NCBI RefSeq assembly: GCF_030711595.1
Contig: NZ_JAUJUJ010000023.1
Span: 1 to 49,706, forward strand
Origin: Stenotrophomonas sp. YIM B06876
Lineage (GTDB): Bacteria; Pseudomonadota; Gammaproteobacteria; Xanthomonadales; Xanthomonadaceae
DNA: 49,706 bases
Direction of reading: 5' to 3'
Positions within the stretch are counted from its first letter, which is position 1, and the number at the start of each line of letters is the position of its first letter. The translations under genes and the position numbers were made by a program. The notes under the pieces were generated by a model. That model saw nothing but the letters and a program-made list of their open reading frames with translations, did not search any database and had not been told where the DNA came from. This document shows positions 35,989 through 43,861 of the stretch, in pieces.

Positions 35989-37322
35989 ACGCGCGGAATG
36001 CCGTGGCGGTCCATGCGCCGGTACAGCGCCTGCCGGCTCAGTCCCAGATCGGCCGCGGCCTGGCTGATCACGCCACCGGCGCGGCTCAACGCCGACTGGA
36101 TCCGCGCGCGGTCCGGTTCATGCTCCGGCGGCGTGGGCCGGCTCGCGGTACGCGGCAGGTTGAGGTCGGCGCTTTCTATCCGCGGCCCCATCGCCAGCAG
36201 GCCGGCGCGCTGGATCACATTGCGCAGTTCGCGCACGTTGCCGGGCCAGCTGTGCCGCTGCAATGCGCTGCAGGCCTGCGGTGACAACGGCTTGCCGTCG
36301 CCGAGGAAGTGCGTGGCCAGCGGCAGGATATCCTCGCGCCGTTCGGCCAGCGCGGGCATCGCCAGTTCAATGGTGTTGAGCCGGTAATACAGGTCTTCGC
36401 GGAAGCTGCCGTCGCGGATCATCGCCGCCAGGTCGGCATTGGTGGCGCTGATGATGCGCACGCTCACGTGGCGCTCGCGGTTGGAGCCCAGCCGCTCGAA
36501 ACGGCCGGTTTCCAGCACCCGCAGCAGCTTCATCTGCCCGCCCAGCGGCAGGTTGCCGATCTCGTCCAGGAACAGGGTGCCGCCATCGGCGGCTTCGAAC
36601 TTGCCCTCGCGCGGTTTGTTGGCACCGGTGTAGGCCCCGGCTTCGGCCCCGAACAGCTCGGCCTCGATCAGCTCGGCCGGAATCGCGCCACAGTTCAGGG
36701 TGAGGAACGGACCGCGGCTGACGCTGGAGTTGGCCTGGATGATCTCGGCGATCTTTTCCTTGCCGCTGCCATTGGGGCCGGTGACCAGGACCGGCAGGTC
36801 GGAGCGGGCGACCTGGCAGGCCAGCGCGATCACGCGCTCGCTGGCGGCATCGGCGAACACCGCGCCGCGCAGATCGTAGCGGGCCTGCAGCCGCTCGCGG
36901 TTGAGCTGTTCGCGCTCGCGCCGGTGGTCCAGGGCGCGGCTGGCCTCGGCCAGTTCCAGCAGATTGTTGACCGTGGTCAGCAGCTTGCTGTCATCCCACG
37001 GCTTGGCCAGGTAGTCGGCGGCGCCGGCCTTGACCAGATCCACCGCGCTGCCCAGATGGGTCCAGGCGGTGAGCAGGATCACCGGCAGGTCCGGATGGCG
37101 CTGGCGGATCTGCTGGAACAGCGCCTGGCCCTCCTCGCCGGAGGTGGTGTCGGCGGTGAAGTTCATGTCCTGCAGGACCAGGTCGAATTCCTGCTCGGCC
37201 AGCATCGCCAGTCCCTGCTCGGGCGAGCTGGCATGGCGGGTGTCGATGTCGTGCAGGGAGAACAGCACGTCCAGCGCGGTGGCCACGGCGGCGTTGTCGT
37301 CAATGATCAGGATCTGCGGCAT
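35985..37322 (-). CDS. NtrC-family sigma-54-dependent response regulator
   Basis: The 445-residue protein has a receiver domain (1-125; Asp8/Asp9 and phospho-acceptor Asp52 in LVLQDMNF, Lys in YLAKPWDD) and an AAA+ domain with Walker A VTGPNGSGKEKIAEII. The sigma-54 contact motif is GAYTGA at residues 229-234 (usual form GAFTGA), and Walker B is GGTLFLDEIGNL. A Fis-type helix-turn-helix at the C-terminus reads ISQAAADLGLSRQALYRRMD. After Asp52 the receiver carries an insertion (NFTADTTSGEEG) not seen in NtrC itself. With the kinase it should activate the sigma-54 promoter found upstream of the transporter genes. Confidence 0.94.
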   Translation of the reverse strand: MPQILIIDDNAAVATALDVLFSLHDIDTRHASSPEQGLAMLAEQEFDLVLQDMNFTADTTSGEEGQALFQQIRQRHPDLPVILLTAWTHLGSAVDLVKAGAADYLAKPWDDSKLLTTVNNLLELAEASRALDHRREREQLNRERLQARYDLRGAVFADAASERVIALACQVARSDLPVLVTGPNGSGKEKIAEIIQANSSVSRGPFLTLNCGAIPAELIEAELFGAEAGAYTGANKPREGKFEAADGGTLFLDEIGNLPLGGQMKLLRVLETGRFERLGSNRERHVSVRIISATNADLAAMIRDGSFREDLYYRLNTIELAMPALAERREDILPLATHFLGDGKPLSPQACSALQRHSWPGNVRELRNVIQRAGLLAMGPRIESADLNLPRTASRPTPPEHEPDRARIQSALSRAGGVISQAAADLGLSRQALYRRMDRHGIPRV

Positions 37323-37361
37323 CGGCGGTCGAAAAAAGCGAGAGTGGGGCGCATCCGCACA

Positions 37362-38585
37362 TTACACGCTGCGGCAGGCGCTGGCAGGGGGAAGATTGGC
37401 GGCACGCCGGGCCGGCGCGGCCACGGCCAGCTGCCCGAGCAGCACCAGCAGCAGCGCGGCGATGGGCAGGTAGACCAGCGGCAATCTGGGCAGCTCGTAG
37501 TGGTGCATCAGCCACTGGTTGATCAGCAGCGCCAGCAGCACGCCGGTGAACACGCCCGCAGCGGTGAGCAGCAGGTTCTCGGCCAGGAACTGGCGCAGGA
37601 TCTGGCCACGGCGGGCACCGAGCGCACGGCGGATACCGATCTGGCGGGTGCGCTGCTGGATCCAGTAGCCGCTCAGGCTGGCGATGCCGATCGCGGTGAT
37701 GGCTGTGACCACCGCATTGACGGTGAGCAGCAGCCATACCGCGGCACGGCGCGAGCGCAGGCCGGCATCGCGCAATTGTTCGTAGTCGGCGACGAGCGGT
37801 TCGAAGCCGCTGGCGATCTGCCCGGCGAAGGTGGCCTGCAACACGCCGGGCACGGCCTTGAGCACGGCCTCGCGCTGCCCGGCGTCGCTGCGGATGACGA
37901 AGTTGAGCATCGGCAGGCCGGCCGGTCGGCGCGGCAGCAGCATCGCGTACTCGGCCTTGCCGTCGTCCAGCTCGGCCAGTTGATAGCGCATCAGGTGCGC
38001 GACCACGCCCACCACCACGTAGTGGCCGCTGCCATCGCCGCCGGTCAGCGACTGGCCGAGCGGGTTGGCGGTGCCGAACAGGCTGCGCGCCAGCGCCCGG
38101 GTGAGGATGACCGGTGTGGTGGCGCTGCCATCGTCCCCGTCCAGTTGCAGGTCGCGGTATTCCTCGGCAAAAAAATCACGGCCGGCGCTGAGCTGCAGGC
38201 CCAGGGTGCCGATCAGCCGCTCGCCGATGAAGCCGCTGACCTGCAGGGTGGGGTCATTGGCGGACTTGAGGTCGTAGACCATGGTCAGGGTCTGCCGCAT
38301 CGGTGCACCGACCACCGCCGAGGCGCGCTTTACCCCGGGAATGCGGGCCAGCGCGTCGGCCCCGGTGCGGGCCTGTGCCGCGCTCCAGTTGCCACCACCG
38401 TTGACCAGCTGGTCGACGATGATCACCTCGTCGCGGACGATGCCATCGTCGGTGAGCAGGGGGCCGCCCTGCTGCGCGAGCAGGAACAGGGTGTTGCAGA
38501 GGATCGCGCAGGCCACCGCGATCTGCAGCACGATCAGCCAGGGCATCAGCGGGTGACGGCGCAACTGCGAAAACAGGGGATTCAT
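37362..38585 (-). CDS. FtsX/MacB-type ABC permease, type B (second copy)
   Basis: This 407-residue permease has the FtsX/MacB layout: an N-terminal helix (PLMPWLIVLQIAVACAILCN), a large periplasmic MacB_PCD-like domain (about 40-280), and three C-terminal helices (AVWLLLTVNAVVTAITAIGI; ENLLLTAAGVFTGVLLALLI; LVYLPIAALLLVLLGQLAVA). The cytoplasmic coupling motif QIGIRRALGARRGQILRQF lies between them. It is clearly paralogous to the permease at 40451-41674, sharing for example WIQQRTRQIGIRRALGA against WVQQRTKQIGIRRALGA. It is the last permease of the cluster; the regulator gene starts 39 bp later. Confidence 0.92.
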   Translation of the reverse strand: MNPLFSQLRRHPLMPWLIVLQIAVACAILCNTLFLLAQQGGPLLTDDGIVRDEVIIVDQLVNGGGNWSAAQARTGADALARIPGVKRASAVVGAPMRQTLTMVYDLKSANDPTLQVSGFIGERLIGTLGLQLSAGRDFFAEEYRDLQLDGDDGSATTPVILTRALARSLFGTANPLGQSLTGGDGSGHYVVVGVVAHLMRYQLAELDDGKAEYAMLLPRRPAGLPMLNFVIRSDAGQREAVLKAVPGVLQATFAGQIASGFEPLVADYEQLRDAGLRSRRAAVWLLLTVNAVVTAITAIGIASLSGYWIQQRTRQIGIRRALGARRGQILRQFLAENLLLTAAGVFTGVLLALLINQWLMHHYELPRLPLVYLPIAALLLVLLGQLAVAAPARRAANLPPASACRSV

Positions 38586-38598
38586 GCGGTGCTCTCGT

Positions 38599-39930
38599 TC
38601 AAAGCGTTTTCACCTGCAGCGCAGGCTCCTGGCGCGCGGCACGCAGCGCCGGCAGCAGGCCGACCAGCACGCCGGTGAGCAGTGCCAGCAGCACCAGCAG
38701 TGCGAACAGCGGAAGGTCCAGGCGGGCCAGCGGCGCGTAGGCATCGCCCTGCTGGCGCATCAGCCACAGCCCGGCCAGGGTCAGCGGCAAGGCCAGCAAT
38801 CCGCCCAGCAGCCCGGCGAGGGTGGATTCGACCAGGCAGGTGGCGATGATCGCGCGGCGGGGAGCGCCCAGCACGCGGCGCACCCCGTATTCGCCGGAGC
38901 GGCGCAGGAAGCGCGCCGCCAGCAGGCCGGCGACGTTGACCAGGCACAGCACCAGCAGGCCGATCGCCAGCCACAGGTTCAGGCGCACGCTGTCGGGTAC
39001 CACGCGGTTGAGATGCAGCCATTGCGGCATGGACTGCAGCCGGGTGAGCGGTGGCCGCGGGAAGATGCCGGCGGCGTGCCGGTCGGCGGCGAAGGCCTGC
39101 AGGCTCTGCGCGTAGCTGCGCTGCTGGGCGGCATCGGCCAGTTCGGCCCACAGCACCAGCCAGCGGCACTGCTCCACGTTGACCTGGTCGAAGCGGAAAC
39201 CGCCGAAACCGGCGTCGTCGCAGATGCGGGTACTGCTGATCTCGATGCCCGACGCCAGCGCGGCTTCGGCCGGGGCGAAGACTTCATCGCCCTCGCCACG
39301 CCAGCCGGCGTCGCTGGCCGGCAGGAAGTGCGGGCGCGGCCGCGGCGCCCAGCGCTCGCTGATGCCGATGACGCGGAAGTTGTGCTTGCCCAGACGCACC
39401 TCGGCGCCGGTACCGTCCTCGCGCCCGAGCAGGCGCTGGCTCAACGAACGGCTGATCACCACCACCGGCGTGCGCGCCGCTTCCTCCTCCGGCGTCCAGT
39501 AGCGGCCATGGCGCAACGGCACGTCGAACACCGGCAGCATCGGCCCGAGCGCGAAGGCCGCCGAGACCTGCTTGCGGGCACTGCCGTCGAGGCTGGCCAG
39601 CGTCACGGGCGCGGTGACCAGCGCCACCTGGCGGACGTCCGGGCGCAACTGCTGCATCGCGCGTGCATCGGCCAGCTTCCACAGCGGCGGCACCGGCGAG
39701 CCGTCACCATAGGTGTCGCTGTCGCCGCTTCTCGCTGTTTCACGCGAGTCGGCCCAGGCCAGGTGCAGCGTGTGGCTGATGCCGGGCAGGGGATCGGCGC
39801 CCAGCACCGAGAGCAGGGTCAGCATCGTCATCACCGAGGCCAGCCCCAGGGCCAGGGTGAGCATCACCAGCGCCATCGTCCGCGGATGGCGCAGGCAGCC
39901 GCGCAGGCCGGTTTCCAGCGTGTAGTTCAT
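38599..39930 (-). CDS. FtsX/MacB-type ABC permease, type A (second copy)
   Basis: This 443-residue permease has an N-terminal helix (RTMALVMLTLALGLASVMTM), a periplasmic MacB_PCD-like domain (about 45-320), and three C-terminal helices around the coupling loop (RRSGEYGVRRVLGAPRRAII). Helices include LNLWLAIGLLVLCLVNVAGL and LPLFALLVLLALLTGVLVGL. It is paralogous to the permease at 41800-43104 (compare FLRRSGEIGVRRALGASRAE). Its ATG 39930 overlaps the stop of the NTF2-like gene, so translation is coupled. It has several arginine-rich changes against its paralogue, suggesting old rather than recent duplication. Confidence 0.92.
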   Translation of the reverse strand: MNYTLETGLRGCLRHPRTMALVMLTLALGLASVMTMLTLLSVLGADPLPGISHTLHLAWADSRETARSGDSDTYGDGSPVPPLWKLADARAMQQLRPDVRQVALVTAPVTLASLDGSARKQVSAAFALGPMLPVFDVPLRHGRYWTPEEEAARTPVVVISRSLSQRLLGREDGTGAEVRLGKHNFRVIGISERWAPRPRPHFLPASDAGWRGEGDEVFAPAEAALASGIEISSTRICDDAGFGGFRFDQVNVEQCRWLVLWAELADAAQQRSYAQSLQAFAADRHAAGIFPRPPLTRLQSMPQWLHLNRVVPDSVRLNLWLAIGLLVLCLVNVAGLLAARFLRRSGEYGVRRVLGAPRRAIIATCLVESTLAGLLGGLLALPLTLAGLWLMRQQGDAYAPLARLDLPLFALLVLLALLTGVLVGLLPALRAARQEPALQVKTL

Positions 39931-40454
39931 TGCGGGGCATCCATGCGGTCGGCGCGGTGGGCATAGCTCAGCACGCGGGTGATCTGCCAATGGCCGTCGC
40001 GCAGGCGCCAGAGGAGGGTGAAGTCGGCCAGCCCTTCACACTTGCCGTTGCCGCTGTCGCAGAAGCGGTGCTGGCCACGTGCCAAGGCGCCGAAGTCCCT
40101 GATCGCAAACACCTCCAGCGTGCCCGGGACCAACTGCCGGGTGAAATGGCCGCAGGCGAACTTGCCGGTGTTGGCCAGCATCGCCGCACGCGTCCAGGTC
40201 ACCCCGCCGGTGTCGTGATAGAACTCCACCGCCGGGTCGAAGTAGCTGGCGTGCCTGTCCAGCTGCGCCGGATCGGCGCAGCGGTTGAAGCTGTCGAACA
40301 CCGCCTGGTCGAGCGCGGCGATGGTGGCGTGCAGCGCGGTGTCGCCCGCAGCGCCGGTCTGGGCCAGCGCACAGCCCGGTGCCAGCAGCACGCTCAGCAG
40401 CATTGGCGTCATCAGCCGCCGCAGGTGCGATGGCAGGAAGCAGGGCGAGCTCAT
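39927..40454 (-). CDS. Secreted NTF2-like (DUF4440/SnoaL-type) protein within the ABC cluster
   Basis: This 175-residue protein has an N-terminal signal sequence (LMTPMLLSVLLAPGCALAQ, cleavage near residue 32) and an NTF2-like cone fold pattern: TIAALDQAVFDSFNRC, HASYFDPAVEFYHDTGGVTW, LEVFAIRDFGALARGQHRF, and ADFTLLWRLRDGHWQITRVL. Such domains bind small hydrophobic ligands or act as isomerases, and many lack catalysis. It overlaps both neighbours by ATGA, the stop of the type B permease upstream and the start of the type A permease downstream, so it is a genuine operon member. A periplasmic ligand-binding accessory is possible; this is inference. Confidence 0.8.
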   Translation of the reverse strand: MSSPCFLPSHLRRLMTPMLLSVLLAPGCALAQTGAAGDTALHATIAALDQAVFDSFNRCADPAQLDRHASYFDPAVEFYHDTGGVTWTRAAMLANTGKFACGHFTRQLVPGTLEVFAIRDFGALARGQHRFCDSGNGKCEGLADFTLLWRLRDGHWQITRVLSYAHRADRMDAPQ

Positions 40455-41674
40455 GCGCTGCGCGTGGCCACCGCCGGCGGAATCGCCGCCGCCCGCCGTG
40501 CCGGGCCGAACACGGCGATCTGGCCCAGCAGCCACAGCGCCAGCGCGCCGACCGGCAGATACAGCAGCGGCAGCCGTGGCAGCTCGTAGCGGCCCATCAG
40601 CCACTGGTTGAGCAGGTAGGCCAGCAACATGCCGACCACGATGCCGATGCTGGCCAGCAGGAAGTTCTCGGTCTGGAAGTAGCGCAGGATCTGCGCGCGG
40701 GTGGCGCCCAGCGCACGGCGGATGCCGATCTGCTTGGTGCGCTGCTGCACCCAGAAGCTGGCCAGGCCGATGATGCCCAGCGCGGTCACCAGCAACAGCA
40801 GGCCGCTGACGATCAGCAGCAGGCCGATCATGTCGCGGTCGTTGGCGAAGTACGTGGCGCGCTTTTCCTCGACGGTGAGCTTGCTCCGCACCAGACGGTT
40901 GGGATCGTTCTTTTCCAGCGTTGCCAGCGCCTGCGTCAGCACCTCGTCGCGACGGCCCGGCTCGGTGACGCGCAGGATGTAGCGGCCGCCGTTGGAGAAG
41001 TTCATCCGGATCGGGAAGATCACCGAATGGGTGCGGTTATTGTCCTGCATGTTCGGGCGCAGCAGGGTCTGCGCCACACCCACCACGGTGACCGGGATGT
41101 TGGCCATGTACAGGGTCTTGCCGACGGCGTTGCCATCCGGGAAGAACTGCTTGGCCATGGCCTCGGTGAGGATCGCAGGCGCATTCAGCTTGCCCAGATC
41201 TTCCACCTTCTCCAGCACATCGCTGCTCTGGTACTCGTCGGCGTTGAAGTCGCGGCCGGCGATCAGCTTCACGCCGAGCGTCTTGATCGCGTTCTCGCCG
41301 ATCATGTATTGGGCGCCGTTGATCGACTGCGCGTCCGGGTCGGCCGAGGCGGACAAAGAGGTGTTCCAGGAGCCGCCCTGGAACGGCAGCTGGTTGACGA
41401 TGGCGACATTCTCCACACCGGGAATGCCGCGCAGCGAGGCCAGATCCTCGGCGGTGCGGGCATCGGCATTCACCTGCTTGCCGATGCCGCGGAGGCCGAT
41501 CTCGATCAGCTGGTTGTCATCGATGCCGCTGGCCAGCTGCATGGCGTCGATGCGCTGGGAGACGATGAACAGCGCGTTGCAGATGATGGCGCAGCTCAGC
41601 GCGATCTCCAGCACGATCAGTGCCGCGGCGGTCTTGTGCCGCGACAACGTGGAGAGGATGGGGCGGATTTCCAT
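40451..41674 (-). CDS. FtsX/MacB-type ABC permease, type B (first copy)
   Basis: This 407-residue permease starts MEIRPILSTLSRHKTAAALI with GGAGAAA upstream. Its layout is an N-terminal helix (AALIVLEIALSCAIICNALF), a periplasmic domain, and three C-terminal helices (MIGLLLIVSGLLLLVTALGI; ENFLLASIGIVVGMLLAYLL; LLYLPVGALALWLLGQIAVF), with the coupling region KQIGIRRALGATRAQILRYF. It is the paralogue of 37362-38585 and exactly the same length. A repeat-like stretch (41741-41785) lies between it and the type A permease upstream. Confidence 0.93.
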   Translation of the reverse strand: MEIRPILSTLSRHKTAAALIVLEIALSCAIICNALFIVSQRIDAMQLASGIDDNQLIEIGLRGIGKQVNADARTAEDLASLRGIPGVENVAIVNQLPFQGGSWNTSLSASADPDAQSINGAQYMIGENAIKTLGVKLIAGRDFNADEYQSSDVLEKVEDLGKLNAPAILTEAMAKQFFPDGNAVGKTLYMANIPVTVVGVAQTLLRPNMQDNNRTHSVIFPIRMNFSNGGRYILRVTEPGRRDEVLTQALATLEKNDPNRLVRSKLTVEEKRATYFANDRDMIGLLLIVSGLLLLVTALGIIGLASFWVQQRTKQIGIRRALGATRAQILRYFQTENFLLASIGIVVGMLLAYLLNQWLMGRYELPRLPLLYLPVGALALWLLGQIAVFGPARRAAAIPPAVATRSA

Positions 41675-41740
41675 GAAGTTTCTCCGGGGAAGCGTGGAGC
41701 TGGGAATGAGGTTGATGGGGAAAAGGCGAGGGCACCTGCA

Positions 41741-41785
41741 ACGGCCGCCCTCCCCAGCCCTCCTGCGCATTGCGCAAGGGAGGCG
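41741..41785. repeat. CCCTCCCCAGCCC-type repeat between the first two permease genes
   Basis: The stretch contains CCCTCCCCAGCCCTCC and a stem in which CCTCCTGCGC pairs with GCGCAAGGGAGG (one or two bulged bases, about 41758-41782). It resembles a divergent half of the composite repeat found between atpD and atpC. Within the 125-bp gap it may modulate expression of the downstream half of the operon. Confidence 0.45.
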
Positions 41786-41799
41786 GCAAGGCAACCGCG

Positions 41800-43104
41800 T
41801 TACTGGCTCTTGAGCTGCAGGGCCGGTGCCACCTGCATCGCCCGCCAGGCGGGCAGGATGCCGGCGAGCATGCTGGCGAACACGGCCAGGGCGAAGGTGA
41901 TCAGCAGCATCGAACCGTCCAGGTGGGCGAGCGAGGCGTACTCGGCCGGGCGCTGGCGCACCGCCCACAGCCCGAACAGGGCGAACACCAGACCCAGCAG
42001 GCCACCGGCCAGACCAATCGTGCCGGCTTCGACCAGGCACTGCTTGAAGATCTCGGCGCGGCTGGCACCCAGCGCCCGGCGTACACCGATCTCACCACTG
42101 CGGCGCAGGAATTTGGCCAGCAGCAGGCCGACGGTATTGACCAGGCACACCAGCAGGAAGCCGAACGCCAGCCACATCTGCAGGCGCACATCGCCCGGCA
42201 CCGCATTGCGGTATTCCATCAGCTCCATGACATTGCGCAGGCGGGTGTTGGCCGGGCGCTCGAAGCGGCCCGCGGCGCGCTGCTGCTCGGAGTAGTTGTC
42301 CAGGTAGCCCTTGAAGCTTTGGGCATCGCCAGGCGAGTCCAGTTCCACCCAGTACTGGATCCACGAGCAGGGCACGTTCAGCGCGCTGGTGTCGTTGACC
42401 AGTTCGCGGCCGAAGCAGTTCATGCTGCCGTTGCGGCCCAGCTTGAGGTCCAGCGCGGTGCTGAAGGGCACGTAGACATCTTCCTCGGAGTCGAACTTGC
42501 CCGAATACAGGTCGTAGAACTTCGGCGCCGGCTTCCATTCCTTGAGCACGCCGACGATGCGCAGCGCGTTGCCTTCCACCAGTACTTCCTTGCCGACGCT
42601 GTTGGCGCCCTTGAACAGCTTGTCGTTGAGCGTGCTGCTGATCACCGCCACGCGGCTGCGGCCCTGGTCTTCCTCGCCACTCCAGCCCTGGCCGAACGCG
42701 AACGGCGTATCGAACATCGGGAAGAAGTCGGCCGAGGTGTAGCGCATGGACAGGCTGAAGGGCTTGAGTGCATCCACGCGCGGATCGACGATGCCGCCGC
42801 CGCCGGTCATCATCGCCTGGCGCGGCGCCTTCTTCTGCCGCAGCAGTTCTTCCGAGTCGAAGCGGGTCATCTGCATTTCGGGCTCTTCGCCGGGCTTGTA
42901 GCCTTCCCTGGTGTAGGGATCGAGCTGCACGTAGAACAGGCGCTCGCTCTTGTGCGGGATCGGGTCGCCGGAGAGCACCTTGAACACGGTCAGGGTGGTC
43001 ATCGCCGCGCCGATGCCCAGCGCGATGGCCAGCACCATCAGCGCGGTCAGGACCTTGTTGCGGCCAAAGCTGCGCAGCGCGAGTTTGAAGTAGTAGCCGA
43101 ACAT
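41800..43104 (-). CDS. FtsX/MacB-type ABC permease, type A (first copy)
   Basis: This 434-residue permease starts MFGYYFKLALRSFGRNKVLT at ATG 43104. It has an N-terminal helix (TALMVLAIALGIGAAMTTL), a large periplasmic domain (about 45-310), C-terminal helices (LQMWLAFGFLLVCLVNTVGL; AGTIGLAGGLLGLVFALFGL; ITFALAVFASMLAGILPAWR), and the coupling loop RRSGEIGVRRALGASRAEIF. It begins 10 bp after the ATPase gene. The FtsX/MacB type moves no substrate through the membrane itself in known members. Instead it transmits force to the periplasm, acting on lipoproteins, peptides or envelope enzymes. Confidence 0.93.
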   Translation of the reverse strand: MFGYYFKLALRSFGRNKVLTALMVLAIALGIGAAMTTLTVFKVLSGDPIPHKSERLFYVQLDPYTREGYKPGEEPEMQMTRFDSEELLRQKKAPRQAMMTGGGGIVDPRVDALKPFSLSMRYTSADFFPMFDTPFAFGQGWSGEEDQGRSRVAVISSTLNDKLFKGANSVGKEVLVEGNALRIVGVLKEWKPAPKFYDLYSGKFDSEEDVYVPFSTALDLKLGRNGSMNCFGRELVNDTSALNVPCSWIQYWVELDSPGDAQSFKGYLDNYSEQQRAAGRFERPANTRLRNVMELMEYRNAVPGDVRLQMWLAFGFLLVCLVNTVGLLLAKFLRRSGEIGVRRALGASRAEIFKQCLVEAGTIGLAGGLLGLVFALFGLWAVRQRPAEYASLAHLDGSMLLITFALAVFASMLAGILPAWRAMQVAPALQLKSQ

Positions 43105-43114
43105 GGCGGTGGCC

Positions 43115-43828
43115 TCAGCCTGCGACGGAAACGGGATGCGGACGGGCCAGCACCGGTTCGCGCAGCAGGTCGGTGGCCTGGCCATCGACGATGTGCACGT
43201 TGCGCTGCGCGCGCGCGGCCAGTTCCGGATCGTGGGTGACCATGACGATGGTGGTGCCCTGGGAGTTGATCTCCTCCAGCAGTTCCATCACACCGCGGGC
43301 CATCTGCGTGTCCAGGTTGCCGGTCGGTTCGTCGGCCAGCAGCAGGCGCGGGCTGCCGGCCAGGGCGCGGGCGATGGCGGCGCGCTGTTGCTGGCCGCCG
43401 GACAGTTCAGCCGGGTAGTGCTTCATGCGCGAGCCCAGGCCGACATCGCTCAATGCCTTCTCGATGCGCTGCTTGCGCTCGGCCGCGGGCATGCCGCGGT
43501 AGCGCAGCGGCACATCGACATTGTCGAACAGGTTCAGGTCGGGAATCAGGTTGAAGCCCTGGAAGATGAAGCCGATCTTCTGGTTGCGCAGCCGCGAGCG
43601 GGCGTCATCGCCGAGGTGGCTGACGTCCTGGCCATCGAGCAGGTACTGGCCACTGGTGAAGGTTTCCAGCAGCCCGGCAATGTTGAGGAAGGTGGTCTTG
43701 CCCGAGCCGGACGGGCCGGTGACCGCGACGAATTCGCCTTCGCGGACATGCAGGTCCAGCGAACGCAGCGCGTGGGTTTCAACCTGTTCGGTGCGGAACA
43801 CCTTGGAGACGGATTGCATCTGGAGCAT
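43115..43828 (-). CDS. MacB/LolD-type ABC transporter ATP-binding protein
   Basis: This 237-residue ATPase has Walker A GPSGSGKTT with Lys44, the Q-loop in GFIFQGFNLIPDL, signature LSGGQQQRAAIARAL, Walker B LLLADEPTGNLD and the H-loop in TIVMVTHDPELA. The LLADEPTGNLD and QGFNLIP motifs are characteristic of the LolD/MacB/FtsE group. It is the only ATPase of the cluster, so it must serve both permease pairs or one mixed set. AGGAAC precedes ATG 43828. Confidence 0.96.
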   Translation of the reverse strand: MLQMQSVSKVFRTEQVETHALRSLDLHVREGEFVAVTGPSGSGKTTFLNIAGLLETFTSGQYLLDGQDVSHLGDDARSRLRNQKIGFIFQGFNLIPDLNLFDNVDVPLRYRGMPAAERKQRIEKALSDVGLGSRMKHYPAELSGGQQQRAAIARALAGSPRLLLADEPTGNLDTQMARGVMELLEEINSQGTTIVMVTHDPELAARAQRNVHIVDGQATDLLREPVLARPHPVSVAG

Positions 43829-43861
43829 GGGAAGTTCCTGTGCGGAGAGTGGGAAACGGAA

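Noticed and set aside
36309..38678. 789-codon plus-strand frame opposite the response regulator and permease
   Set aside because: Antisense to clear AAA+ and permease motifs. Its composition (Gln, Gly, His) is typical of a GC-rich shadow frame.
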